Assembly: GCA_029939965.1 (NCBI GenBank)
Contig: JAOZRY010000014.1
Location: forward strand, 1 to 17,604
Length of the DNA stretch: 17,604 nt
Direction: 5' to 3'
Origin: Bacteroidales bacterium
Lineage (GTDB): Bacteria; Bacteroidota; Bacteroidia; Bacteroidales; 4484-276
Positions 5,801 to 14,576 of the stretch are shown here, piece after piece (within the stretch, counting starts at the first letter, position 1; the number at the start of each line of letters is the position of its first letter). The notes below the pieces were generated by a model. That model was given only the letters and a program-made list of their open reading frames with translations, was not told where the DNA came from and ran no database searches. The position numbers and the translations under genes were made by a program.

Positions 5801-7507
5801 ATGAAAAGCAAATTACTTATACTTCTTCTCAGCATGGTAGTTGCATTGCCAGGTTATGCTCAGGTTAGCTCAGGAAAAAGCCAGTCAAAAAAAATATCTT
5901 TCAAACGCGAACAAACCGGTAATATTCATGCACTACCCGACCTTATTATTAAGGAAGAAAAGTTTGTAGATGAAAATAAAAACAAGATCATCAATGCCAA
6001 CGAAAGCTGCAATATTTCTTTCATAGTAGAGAATATAGGCAAAGGTGTTGCACAAAATGTAAAGGTAAGAGCCACGCTCAAGTCTAACGAAAATCCCGGT
6101 GTGGTATTCGATGAAATTATTGAATTGGGCGATATGCCCGGAGAAACCGAAAACGAAGTTTTAGTCCCGATCCAGGGAAAAATTATTAGCAATGACGGAT
6201 ATATCGAGTTTATAATCGAAGTGCTGGAGGCTCGTGGGTTTGATGCTTTTCCACTGGAGTTTAAAATTGAAACCCGCAAGTTTTCGGAACCCATGATTGT
6301 GGTTGCTGATGCTGTTTTTAGTACGGAAGATGGCGGTACTATAAAACTCAACTATCCGATAAACCTAAAAATTCTTGTACAAAATGTTGGAGCCGGTGAT
6401 GCAAGTGATGTTAGGGTGAAGTTTGAATTGCCAGGTGCAGACTGCATTTTTCTGGGCGATCTCGACATGTTCGATTTTGATTATCTGTATAGTGGCGAAA
6501 CCAAAGAGCTGGATTTTCTTTTTACGGCCACAAGGCGATTTACTGATTCTGAAATCCCTGTAATGGTTGAGATTTCCGAATCTTTTAATAAATATGCCAA
6601 AGATACTTTGCTCAATGTTGGGCTCGAAGAAAGTCTTATTGCAAAAAACCAGGTTGTAATTACCGGAAGCACCAGCGATTTTTCTAATATAGAAATGGCC
6701 TCGTTAACCTCTGATGTCGATAAAAATATTCCGGTTGTGTTTACCTCCAAACCATTCCGGTATGCTTTAATTATTGGCAACGAAGATTATTCGCGCTACC
6801 AAAGGGGGCTGAATACAGAATCGGATGTAGAGTATGCCCGCAACGATGCATCAGTGTTTAAAGAGTATGCTATGAAAATGATGGGTTTAGAAGAAAAAAA
6901 CCTCTTTTATTTAACTGATGCTACTGCCGGAGAGATGGAGCAAAAGATCGACCTTATCTCAAAACTGGCAACCAAAACAGGTGGCGAGGCTGAAATTATT
7001 TTCTTCTACGCCGGCCATGGCCTTCCCGATGAAGTATCGAAAGAACCTTTTATTATACCCGTTGATGTTTCGGGCACAAATTTAAACTCGGCTATTAAGT
7101 TGGCCGATATTTACAAGAAATTTAGTGAAACCGGAGCTCAACGAGTTACTGTTTTTCTGGATGCCTGCTTTAGTGGAGGGGGTCGCGATGCCGGACTTCT
7201 AACTGTTCGGGGTGTAAAGGTGAAACCAAAAAATGAAATGATTTCCGGAAATATGGTTGTTTTCTCGGCAAGTAGCGGCGAGCAATCGTCGCTGCCATAC
7301 AAGGATGAACAGCATGGTATGTTTACTTATTTTTTACTCAAAAAATTACAGGAAACCAAAGGAAATGTTTCTTATGGCGATATTGCTATTTCAGTAAAAG
7401 ACAAAGTATCTATCGAATCGTTGCGCATCAATAATAAGGAACAGGACCCCTCGGTTCAGGTTAGCATTAATGTAGCTGATACCTGGGAAGATTGGAAACT
7501 CAACTAA
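5801..7507 (+). CDS. Exported caspase-family (C14) cysteine peptidase with two N-terminal CARDB/Ig-like domains
   Basis: 568 residues. The Sec signal peptide MKSKLLILLLSMVVALPGYA is cut after AQ. Two CARDB-like beta modules follow: about 44-150 (contains FIVENIGKGVAQNVKVRA) and about 165-275 (contains ILVQNVGAGDASDVRVKFEL). Inside the first, DENKNKIINANE at 57-68 has the spacing of an EF-hand calcium loop. The caspase p20-like fold starts near 319 (RYALIIGNEDY), with the catalytic histidine in FYAGHG (H406) and the catalytic cysteine in DACFSG (C456). Both are present, so an active peptidase is expected. MVVFSASSGEQSS and HGMFTYFLLKKL follow as in other bacterial caspase homologues. The tight operon with a membrane protein upstream and a DUF4384-type protein downstream suggests a periplasmic proteolytic complex. 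Substrate and trigger are unknown; cleavage after Arg/Lys is usual for bacterial relatives but not shown here. Confidence 0.9.
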   Translation: MKSKLLILLLSMVVALPGYAQVSSGKSQSKKISFKREQTGNIHALPDLIIKEEKFVDENKNKIINANESCNISFIVENIGKGVAQNVKVRATLKSNENPGVVFDEIIELGDMPGETENEVLVPIQGKIISNDGYIEFIIEVLEARGFDAFPLEFKIETRKFSEPMIVVADAVFSTEDGGTIKLNYPINLKILVQNVGAGDASDVRVKFELPGADCIFLGDLDMFDFDYLYSGETKELDFLFTATRRFTDSEIPVMVEISESFNKYAKDTLLNVGLEESLIAKNQVVITGSTSDFSNIEMASLTSDVDKNIPVVFTSKPFRYALIIGNEDYSRYQRGLNTESDVEYARNDASVFKEYAMKMMGLEEKNLFYLTDATAGEMEQKIDLISKLATKTGGEAEIIFFYAGHGLPDEVSKEPFIIPVDVSGTNLNSAIKLADIYKKFSETGAQRVTVFLDACFSGGGRDAGLLTVRGVKVKPKNEMISGNMVVFSASSGEQSSLPYKDEQHGMFTYFLLKKLQETKGNVSYGDIAISVKDKVSIESLRINNKEQDPSVQVSINVADTWEDWKLN

Positions 7508-7515
7508 TAAAAAAC

Positions 7516-8346
7516 ATGATGAAAAAGTATATTATTCTTATTGGCATATTAGTTATCCTTTGTAACTTTTTAACAAATGCACAAAAGAAAAAAACTGTAA
7601 TAGCGAGAGGATCAGCAATATCTCACGACTTAACCCCGGAGCAAACCAAGGCCAAAGCTATCGAAGATGCCAAGCGAAATGCACTAAACAAAGCCGGTGT
7701 TTCAGAAACAGTTTCTTTTACCGATTTTTCGTATAAGTTTGATGATAATGAAAAATTTAGCGAGATTTTCCAGGCAATTTCATCCATCGAAACAGGAGGC
7801 GAAATTGTGGTTGACGAAATAATTAGTGAACAAAAATCATTTAACGAGTTTGATAATATGGTTGTTGATGTGGAGATTAAAGCAACCGTTTACCGTCACA
7901 AGAAGAGAGCCGATCCGGCATTTTTATTTACCGTTTCAGATATTGATGAGGTTTATAATCATGAAGATTTACTTCAATTCAAAATTACAACCACAAAGGA
8001 TTCATACCTTAAAATTTTTAACATTACCGAAGAGGAAACCACATTATTGTACCCTTACAAAGACCCGGATAACCCACAATACAACGACGATATTAACAGG
8101 CTTTTCAAGGCAAACGAAACCACTCAACTTCCTGTTCATCCTGCCTACAGCGAGGGGTATTTCCTGGAAGTTGAAACACCCGGAAAAAGCAGAGAGTTTA
8201 CTATTTTGATGTTTGTTTTAACCAAACAGAATATTCCTTTTATCGAAAAACCATCTTTCGGCAATGTAATGAAATGGATTTACTCCATTCCACCTGATGA
8301 GCGGGTAACAGGCCAGGAAGGATTTGTGATCAAGAAGGGGGAGTGA
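7516..8346 (+). CDS. Secreted DUF4384-domain protein, caspase-operon partner
   Basis: 276 residues from the ATG at 7516. I chose this start because it lies 8 bases after the caspase stop and leads directly into the signal peptide MMKKYIILIGILVILCNFLT. An in-frame ATG at 7492 inside the caspase gene would only add METQLIKN in front. The mature protein has an LPP20/FlgT-N-like module (about 27-125) with VIARGSAISHD, the alanine-rich helix QTKAKAIEDAKRNALNKAG (43-61) and closing strand VVDVEIKATVY. The DUF4384-type domain follows (about 133-240): FTVSDIDEVYNHEDLLQF, SYLKIFNITEEETTLLYPYK, and a hydrophobic strand FTILMFVLTK. DUF4384 is often found fused behind caspase domains in other bacteria, so here the two halves appear as adjacent genes. 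Predicted periplasmic; probably a regulatory or scaffolding partner of the protease (inference). Confidence 0.8.
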   Translation: MMKKYIILIGILVILCNFLTNAQKKKTVIARGSAISHDLTPEQTKAKAIEDAKRNALNKAGVSETVSFTDFSYKFDDNEKFSEIFQAISSIETGGEIVVDEIISEQKSFNEFDNMVVDVEIKATVYRHKKRADPAFLFTVSDIDEVYNHEDLLQFKITTTKDSYLKIFNITEEETTLLYPYKDPDNPQYNDDINRLFKANETTQLPVHPAYSEGYFLEVETPGKSREFTILMFVLTKQNIPFIEKPSFGNVMKWIYSIPPDERVTGQEGFVIKKGE

Positions 8347-8391
8347 TGTTTTATTAATGCCAAAAGTCCGCAAACATTTTATTGGATCGGA

Positions 8392-10761
8392 TTGATTAAT
8401 CATAAAAATCATATCGCCAAAGGAGCTCCCGGATATAAATTATTATTGTTGTTGGGATTGATTATCGTGTTATTTTATTTCTCTCTCCCTGATCAACTTT
8501 TCAACGACCCTGCAAGTACAGTGGTTTTCGATCGCAATGGCAAATTACTTGGAGCCCGTATTGCCGATGACGGGCAATGGCGGTTTCCGATGTCAGATTC
8601 TCTTCCCCACAAATTTGAAATTTGTATCATTTCTTTCGAAGACCGGTATTTTTATAATCATCCTGGTGTAAATCCTATTTCGCTTTTCAGGGCATTAAAA
8701 CAAAATATCAAAGCCGGAAAAATTGTAAGTGGCGGATCAACTATCTCCATGCAAACGGTTCGTTTATCGCGCAAAGGAAAGCCACGAAGTGTTTTCCAAA
8801 AAACGGTGGAAATGTGGTTAGCCCTACGGCTTGAAGTTTCATTATCGAAAAATGATATTCTAAAATTGTATGCCTCACATGCCCCATTTGGTGGAAATGT
8901 AGTAGGATTGGATGCCGCTGCATGGAGGTATTTTGGGCGTAGTGCTCAAAACTTAAGCTGGGCCGAATCTGCTGTATTAGCAGTACTTCCAAATGCGCCG
9001 GCCTTAATTCATCCGGGAAGAAACAGAGAAGCACTATTAAAAAAAAGAAACGTATTGCTCGATTATTTATATCATTCCGGCAAAATAGATTCGCTTACAT
9101 GTGAATTGTCAAAAAAAGAATCTCTTCCGCAAAAACCATCGCCTCTCCCCGAAAAAGCGTTTCATCTCGTTTCGCGCCTCAATCAGGAGCAACATGGCTG
9201 TATATCCAAAACAACTATTGATGAGACTTTGCAAAACAGATGTACAGAAATTATGGGCAGGCACAATGAAGCTTTAACCGGTAATGGTGTGTACAATGGG
9301 GCAGTTTTGGTGATGAGTACAAAAACCGGGGAAGTACACGCTTACGTAGGAAATTCAGGTAACATAGAAAATAGTTTGCATGGTAGTCAGGTCGATATAA
9401 TTCCGTGTTCCCGAAGCAGTGGGAGTATATTAAAACCATTGCTTTTTGCTGCCATGCTCGATGAGGGAGAGCTACTGCCCGGAACACTTGTGGCTGATAT
9501 TCCCACCACTATTAGTAACTATTCTCCAAATAATTTTAATGTAACCTACGATGGTGCTGTTCCGGCTAACGAAGCGTTGGTGCGATCGCTGAATATTCCG
9601 GCCGTAAGATTGCTTAGCAAATTTGGCCAGGAGCGGTTTTATTATAAACTAAAGGATGCCGGGTTTTCAACATTAACCTTTGATGCCGCACATTATGGTT
9701 TATCGCTCATTCTGGGCGGTGCTGAGGTATCACTTTGGGATGTATGTAAAGTGTATCGCAGAATGGCAAATGCCATGCTTTGTTATCCTTATCCCGAATA
9801 TGATACCCGTATCGGACAATTTTATGAACCAACTATTATAAAATCGGAGAAAAAGCAAAGCAATCCCAAGGATATTGTTTTTGGATCAGGTGCTATTTTT
9901 TCCACATTCGAAGCTATGAAAGAAGTTCGCAGACCCGATGCCGAAAGTGGATGGGAGTCATTTTTATCATCTTATCCAATAGCCTGGAAAACAGGCACCA
10001 GCTATGGTTTTCGGGATGCATGGGCCATTGGGGTTACACCGGAATTTACTGTTGGAATTTGGGTAGGTAATGCTGATGGAGAGGGTCGTCCGGGTTTAAC
10101 AGGCTTAAGTGCGGCAGCTCCTGTTATGTTTGAAGTTTTTGATATATTGCCTTCATCAGGCTGGTTTGAACCACCCTGGGATGAGATGGTGAAGATACCT
10201 GTGTGTACTAAAAGTGGGATGCGTCCTTCAGAAAATTGTAAAGAAACTGACAGTGTTTGGATTCCCCGCTCAGGGTTGAAAACAAGATGCTGTCCATATC
10301 ATAAACTCATCCATTTGGATGAAACTGAAAAATTCAGGGTTCATGCCGATTGTTATACACAAAGTATGATTAAACAAAAATCATGGTTTGTGCTACCACC
10401 GGCAATGGCATGGTATTATCGATCGAAAGACCCATTTTACCGAAGCTTACCGGCCTTGCTACCCGGATGCAACATGGCTGACGAAAACCCCATGCAACTC
10501 ATTTGGCCCAACCAAACTTCAAAAATTTATATCCCCAGGGAGATGGACGGTAAGATGGGAGCAGTGGTTTTTCAGGCCGCACATCAAAACCCTGCTGTAA
10601 CCATTTATTGGTATGTTGATAATGAATTTGTAGGTGAAACAAAATATCGGCATAAGCTAAGCCTACAACCGGATGAAGGAAAACACCGGCTGGTATTGGT
10701 TGATGAGGAAGGGAATTATGTGTCCATAACAGTTGAAATTGTTGGAAAAGGGGAGTGCTGA
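8392..10761 (+). CDS. pbpC: Penicillin-binding protein 1C, bifunctional glycosyltransferase/transpeptidase
   Basis: 789 residues from a TTG at 8392. A single membrane anchor (YKLLLLLGLIIVLFYFSLP) is followed by a GT51 glycosyltransferase domain with FEDRYFYNHPG (E83) and GGSTISMQTVRL. The transpeptidase domain has the serine motif SILK (S345, K348), SLN (S399-N401) and KTGTS (K533-S537). A cysteine-containing segment (PVCTKSGMRPSENC) and a C-terminal beta domain (about 690-785) are the BiPBP_C arrangement of PBP1C. It polymerises and crosslinks peptidoglycan on the outer face of the inner membrane. No in-frame ATG exists between the upstream stop (8344) and the membrane anchor. TTG 8392 is the best start in frame; alternatively an ATG at 8357 (MPKVRKHFIGSD, then stop) would join with a one-base indel. 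The gene lies 45 bases after the DUF4384 gene and may be cotranscribed with it. Confidence 0.93.
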   Translation: MINHKNHIAKGAPGYKLLLLLGLIIVLFYFSLPDQLFNDPASTVVFDRNGKLLGARIADDGQWRFPMSDSLPHKFEICIISFEDRYFYNHPGVNPISLFRALKQNIKAGKIVSGGSTISMQTVRLSRKGKPRSVFQKTVEMWLALRLEVSLSKNDILKLYASHAPFGGNVVGLDAAAWRYFGRSAQNLSWAESAVLAVLPNAPALIHPGRNREALLKKRNVLLDYLYHSGKIDSLTCELSKKESLPQKPSPLPEKAFHLVSRLNQEQHGCISKTTIDETLQNRCTEIMGRHNEALTGNGVYNGAVLVMSTKTGEVHAYVGNSGNIENSLHGSQVDIIPCSRSSGSILKPLLFAAMLDEGELLPGTLVADIPTTISNYSPNNFNVTYDGAVPANEALVRSLNIPAVRLLSKFGQERFYYKLKDAGFSTLTFDAAHYGLSLILGGAEVSLWDVCKVYRRMANAMLCYPYPEYDTRIGQFYEPTIIKSEKKQSNPKDIVFGSGAIFSTFEAMKEVRRPDAESGWESFLSSYPIAWKTGTSYGFRDAWAIGVTPEFTVGIWVGNADGEGRPGLTGLSAAAPVMFEVFDILPSSGWFEPPWDEMVKIPVCTKSGMRPSENCKETDSVWIPRSGLKTRCCPYHKLIHLDETEKFRVHADCYTQSMIKQKSWFVLPPAMAWYYRSKDPFYRSLPALLPGCNMADENPMQLIWPNQTSKIYIPREMDGKMGAVVFQAAHQNPAVTIYWYVDNEFVGETKYRHKLSLQPDEGKHRLVLVDEEGNYVSITVEIVGKGEC

Positions 10762-10840
10762 GAGTTCTAAATGGTTTATCTACGGGAATTTAGTCATAAT
10801 AAAAACCACTCTTTTCATTAGCTTTTCACAGCAAATTTTT

Positions 10841-10848
10841 TACCTTTG
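10841..10848 (+). promoter_or_regulatory. Bacteroidota -7 promoter element for guaB
   Basis: TACCTTTG matches TAnnTTTG exactly and ends 25 bases before the guaB ATG, giving a short leader. The -33 element is poor: only GCTTTTCAC lies about 20 bases upstream. The 112-base gap after pbpC and this element suggest guaB starts its own transcript. Confidence 0.65.
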
Positions 10849-10873
10849 CGCAAATTTTTCAAAACCGACTTAA

Positions 10874-12346
10874 ATGGTTCTAAATCAGGATAAATTCACA
10901 GGTGAAGGATTAACCTACGATGATGTATTGCTTTTGCCGAATTATAGCGAAGTCCTTCCTCATGAAGTGGACATTTCTACTAATTTTTCTTCAGGGATCA
11001 CCATGAATATTCCGATTGTATCTGCTGCCATGGACACGGTTACAGAGCATAAATTAGCAATTTCGATTGCCCAGGATGGGGGTATCGGTGTTTTGCATAA
11101 AAACATGAGCATAGATAAGCAGTCTAATGAAGTGCGAAGAGTAAAGCGTGCTGAAAATGGAATGATACTGGAACCTGTAACGCTAAATAGAACAGCCAAG
11201 GTAGCCGATGCATTGGCTATGATGAAAGAGTATAGCATTGGAGGTATTCCGGTGGTTACCGAAAATAATAAGCTGGTAGGAATTGTTACCAATCGTGATT
11301 TGCGTTTTGAGCGAAAACTCAACCGCCCTGTGGATGAAGTGATGACCAAAAAAAAACTGATCACTACCACCGAGTTCACCGATTTTGAGCAAGCTGCCGA
11401 TATTCTTCAGGAATATAAAATAGAGAAACTTCCTGTTGTTGATAAGGATTTTAGGCTGGTTGGGCTTATTACGTATAAAGATATTATCAAGATTAAAGCC
11501 CGTCCGAATGCCTGTAAAGATGAACGTGGTAGATTACGGGTAGCAGCGGCTGTTGGTGTGAGCGGAGACTTTATGGATCGTGTGGATGAACTGGTAAAAG
11601 TTCAGGTTGATGCAATTGTAATTGATACTGCTCATGGCCATTCAAAAGGAGTGATGGATACAGCCAGAGCCATTCGCAAAAAATATCCCGATTTGCAACT
11701 CGTTATTGGGAATATAGGTACTCCCCAAGCTGCTGTTGATTTGGTAAAGATTGGGATAAATGGCGTTAAGGTAGGTATTGGGCCGGGTTCTATTTGTACA
11801 ACACGTATTATTGCAGGTATTGGTATCCCTCAGCTCAGTGCTGTTTACAATGTTGCAAAAGCCATCAAAGGTAGTGGCGTTCCGGTTATTGCCGATGGAG
11901 GTATTAGATATACAGGCGATATTGCCAAGGCAATTGCTGCGGGAGCTAATTCAATTATGGCCGGATCGCTGTTTGCAGGTGTGGATGAGTCGCCGGGAGA
12001 TACCATTATTTTTGAAGGAAGAAAATATAAAACATACCGCGGAATGGGCTCTATCGAAGCTATGCAGCTTGGTTCTAAAGACCGCTACTTTCAGGATATG
12101 GAAGATGATATTAATAAACTGGTTCCCGAAGGGATAGTAGGCCGGGTTCCTTACAAAGGCACACTTTCAGAAGTTATTCATCAAATGGTGGGTGGGTTGC
12201 GTGCAGGAATGGGATACACCGGATCGAAAAATATTAAAGAGCTGCAAGACGCCAACTTTATTAAAGTAAGCCCCGCAGGCATTGCCGAAAGCCATCCACA
12301 CGATATAACCATCACACGTGAAGCACCAAATTATAGTAAATTTTAA
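10874..12346 (+). CDS. guaB: Inosine-5'-monophosphate dehydrogenase
   Basis: 490 residues, the usual length for bacterial IMPDH. It oxidises IMP to XMP with NAD+, the committed step of guanine nucleotide synthesis, in the cytoplasm. It begins GEGLTYDDVLLLPNYSEVLP, typical of the family. Two CBS domains lie at about 95-205 (MKEYSIGGIPVVTENNKLVG and YKIEKLPVVDKDFRLVGLIT). The catalytic loop is GPGSICTTR with the catalytic cysteine at C308. IADGGIRYTGDIAKAIAAGA and YRGMGSIEAM are the IMP phosphate-binding and active-site segments. All key residues are present. The ATG at 10874 fits the family start. It has its own promoter-like element, and a 196-base gap follows it before the foldase genes. Certain. 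Confidence 0.98.
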   Translation: MVLNQDKFTGEGLTYDDVLLLPNYSEVLPHEVDISTNFSSGITMNIPIVSAAMDTVTEHKLAISIAQDGGIGVLHKNMSIDKQSNEVRRVKRAENGMILEPVTLNRTAKVADALAMMKEYSIGGIPVVTENNKLVGIVTNRDLRFERKLNRPVDEVMTKKKLITTTEFTDFEQAADILQEYKIEKLPVVDKDFRLVGLITYKDIIKIKARPNACKDERGRLRVAAAVGVSGDFMDRVDELVKVQVDAIVIDTAHGHSKGVMDTARAIRKKYPDLQLVIGNIGTPQAAVDLVKIGINGVKVGIGPGSICTTRIIAGIGIPQLSAVYNVAKAIKGSGVPVIADGGIRYTGDIAKAIAAGANSIMAGSLFAGVDESPGDTIIFEGRKYKTYRGMGSIEAMQLGSKDRYFQDMEDDINKLVPEGIVGRVPYKGTLSEVIHQMVGGLRAGMGYTGSKNIKELQDANFIKVSPAGIAESHPHDITITREAPNYSKF

Positions 12347-12491
12347 CCTTTGAAATTTGTATTTCATAAAATATTTGAAGCCAATTATCGTAACTGATAA
12401 CACTTTGTTAATTTGAAATAATCAGGCTCTTAAAAAGCCACTAACGCTAACATGTTAACGATGTTTGTTTCCCGCTTGCGGTTTCAATAGT

Positions 12492-12505
12492 AAATCATAA
12501 ATCAT
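12492..12505 (+). repeat. Short tandem repeat in the leader of the foldase operon
   Basis: AAATCAT occurs twice in tandem and is followed by AAATTGAATTA, 37 bases before the ATG at 12543. In the same gap, CGCTAACATGTTAACG (12445-12460) is an imperfect palindrome and CCGCTTGCGG (12472-12481) a short inverted repeat followed by TTT. None is strong enough to call a terminator or operator, and no convincing TAnnTTTG promoter was found between 12347 and 12542. Confidence 0.3.
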
Positions 12506-12542
12506 AAATTGAATTAGTAACCTGATAAATATAAAAATAGAA

Positions 12543-14564
12543 ATGACAACATTTACAACTTTTAAAATGCACCAACTGAACCCCATATTTGTTTTTGCAT
12601 TAATTCTTACTTTTTTTTCGCTTAACCTTAATGCACAAAAAGCAAATAGTGAAGTGCTGTTGCAGGTTGGAGATGATGAAGTAACAACTTCAGAGTTTTT
12701 GGCGGTATATAAAAAAAACAATGTGGAGGGAGAGGTACTTGATAAAAAATCGATGGATGAATACCTGAAATTGTACATCAATTTTAAACTTAAAGTAAAA
12801 GAAGCAGAAACCCTCGGGCTTGATACAGTAAGATCGTTCATAAACGAACTAAAGGGCTATCGCGATCAGTTAGCAAAACCTTACTTTGTTGATGAAGAAG
12901 TAAACGCACAACTCCTTCAGGAGGCTTACAACAGAAAAAAGAAAGATTTAAGAGTAAGCCATATTTTGATACGCACTGATAAATTTGCCACACCAAAAGA
13001 TACTTTAGAAGCGTATAATAAAATTTCGGAAATTAGAAAAAGAATTGTTGAAGGCGGCGAGAATTTTAATGCTGTGGCCGAAGAGGTATCCGAAGACCCT
13101 TCAGCCCGCGACATGGCTGCAAAAGGTTTTCAGCCTGCCAGAAAAGGAAACAAAGGCGACATTGGATATTTTACAGTTTTTGATATGGTTTTGCCCTTTG
13201 AAGATGCCTCCTATAGATTGAATAAAGGCGACATTTCAGATCCTGTAAGAACAGAGTTCGGATACCACCTTATTTATGTTCAAAGAGTTGAACCTGCTTT
13301 GGGTAAAGTACAAGTAGCGCATCTGTTTTTAAAAATGCCGGATAAGGCTGCCACTGAAGATTCTTTAAAAATAAAGACAAGAATCGATTCAATTTATACA
13401 GCTTTAAACAGCGATGCCAAATGGAGTGATTTGGTTCAAAAACTTTCTGATGATAAAAGTTCGGCCTCCAATGATGGAAAACTCCCATGGTTTGGTAGTA
13501 ATAGAATGGTGCCTGTATTCATTGATGCCATCAGAACCATTGCTGACACAGGGCAAATGTCGGAACCAGTTCTTACATCTTATGGTTGGCATATTATCAA
13601 ACTGGTCGATACCAAACCTATTGGATCATTCGAAGATGAAAAAGCCGATCTGAAACAAAGCCTTGCTAAAGATAAAAGATCAGATAAGAGCAAAGAATCG
13701 ATTATCAGAAGAATTAAATCAGAAGAAAACTATAAACAAAACGACAAAGCCCTTGAAGCGTTTAATGCGATTATAGATTCATCGGTGTACAAAAGAAAAT
13801 GGGAAGTTGGAATGGCCGAAGGAATGAATGACATATTATTTAGTATTGGTGATGAGGTATATACACAGCAGGATTTTGCCGAATATCTTTCAAAACATCA
13901 ATCCATTAGTAATAAGGAAACTATAGCGTTTTTCATTAATAAATCCTTTGAGAAATTTGTGGATGAAAAGGTGATTGATTTTGAAGATGCACGGTTAGAA
14001 GAAAAGTATCCTGAGTTCCGTGCACTTGTGAAAGAATATCGCGATGGAATTTTGCTTTTCGAACTTACTGATCAAATGGTGTGGAGCAAGGCCATTAAAG
14101 ATACTACCGGGCTAAGAAAATTCTATGAAAAAAACAAGAATAAATATAAGTGGGATAGTAGAATACAGGCTACACTCATCACATCCATGGTGAGCGAAGA
14201 TGTTGAAAAAGCACATGGCCTTATAAATAATGGAATGAAACCAGAGAAAATTGCCGAAATTTTGGTTAATGATAAACCGCTGGATATTACAATTAAAGAC
14301 AAGAAATTTGCTAAGGGCCAAAATGAGCTGGTGGATGAAGTGGATTGGAAGACCGGAATCTCACATATAGTATATGGTGAAGATGGAATTACAGGCTTTG
14401 TAATTATTAATGAGCTAATTGCCCCGGAGCCAAAATCATTATCTGAAGCCCGCGGACTTATCACTGCCGATTATCAGAATTATCTTGAAAAAGAATGGAT
14501 AAAAGAATTAAAAGGAAAATATACGGTAAAGGTTAATGAAGACGTTTTAACCGGATTAAAATAG
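12543..14564 (+). CDS. Periplasmic peptidyl-prolyl isomerase/foldase with two parvulin domains
   Basis: 673 residues. The N-terminus is a signal peptide with hydrophobic core PIFVFALILTFFSLNL ending NAQ (about residue 32). An ATG at 12567 (MHQLNP) is an equally good start and would shorten the n-region by eight residues. A SurA-N/PrsA-like chaperone segment (33-130) is followed by parvulin domain 1 (LRVSHILIR at 136 to GYHLIYVQ at 247) and parvulin domain 2 (VQVAHLFLK at 257 to SYGWHIIKL at 354). The remaining 310 residues form a long helical C-terminal part. It is predicted to assist folding of exported and outer-membrane proteins. It is the first of four closely spaced genes (12 bases to the next). 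This is the standard gene found between guaB and surA in Bacteroidales. Isomerase activity is likely from the domains but the physiological clients are unknown. Confidence 0.9.
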   Translation: MTTFTTFKMHQLNPIFVFALILTFFSLNLNAQKANSEVLLQVGDDEVTTSEFLAVYKKNNVEGEVLDKKSMDEYLKLYINFKLKVKEAETLGLDTVRSFINELKGYRDQLAKPYFVDEEVNAQLLQEAYNRKKKDLRVSHILIRTDKFATPKDTLEAYNKISEIRKRIVEGGENFNAVAEEVSEDPSARDMAAKGFQPARKGNKGDIGYFTVFDMVLPFEDASYRLNKGDISDPVRTEFGYHLIYVQRVEPALGKVQVAHLFLKMPDKAATEDSLKIKTRIDSIYTALNSDAKWSDLVQKLSDDKSSASNDGKLPWFGSNRMVPVFIDAIRTIADTGQMSEPVLTSYGWHIIKLVDTKPIGSFEDEKADLKQSLAKDKRSDKSKESIIRRIKSEENYKQNDKALEAFNAIIDSSVYKRKWEVGMAEGMNDILFSIGDEVYTQQDFAEYLSKHQSISNKETIAFFINKSFEKFVDEKVIDFEDARLEEKYPEFRALVKEYRDGILLFELTDQMVWSKAIKDTTGLRKFYEKNKNKYKWDSRIQATLITSMVSEDVEKAHGLINNGMKPEKIAEILVNDKPLDITIKDKKFAKGQNELVDEVDWKTGISHIVYGEDGITGFVIINELIAPEPKSLSEARGLITADYQNYLEKEWIKELKGKYTVKVNEDVLTGLK

Positions 14565-14576
14565 CCTTACTTTGAT

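Noticed and set aside
7492..7516. Upstream ATG at 7492 as start of the DUF4384 gene
   Set aside because: It lies within the end of the caspase gene and would place METQLIKN before an otherwise perfect signal peptide; the ATG at 7516 fits better.
10767..10793. CTAAAT/ATTTAG inverted repeat after pbpC as a terminator
   Set aside because: Only 6 AT-rich base pairs with a 15-base loop and no T-tract.
12445..12481. Imperfect palindrome CGCTAACATGTTAACG and CCGC/GCGG inverted repeat after guaB
   Set aside because: Short stems with little or no T-tract; not convincing as terminator, repeat element or insertion-sequence end.
4938..12505. AAATCAT-like repeats in the leaders at 4938-4955 and 12492-12505 as a shared regulatory element
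   Set aside because: In DNA this AT-rich such heptamers arise by chance, and the spacing to the start codons and surrounding bases differ.
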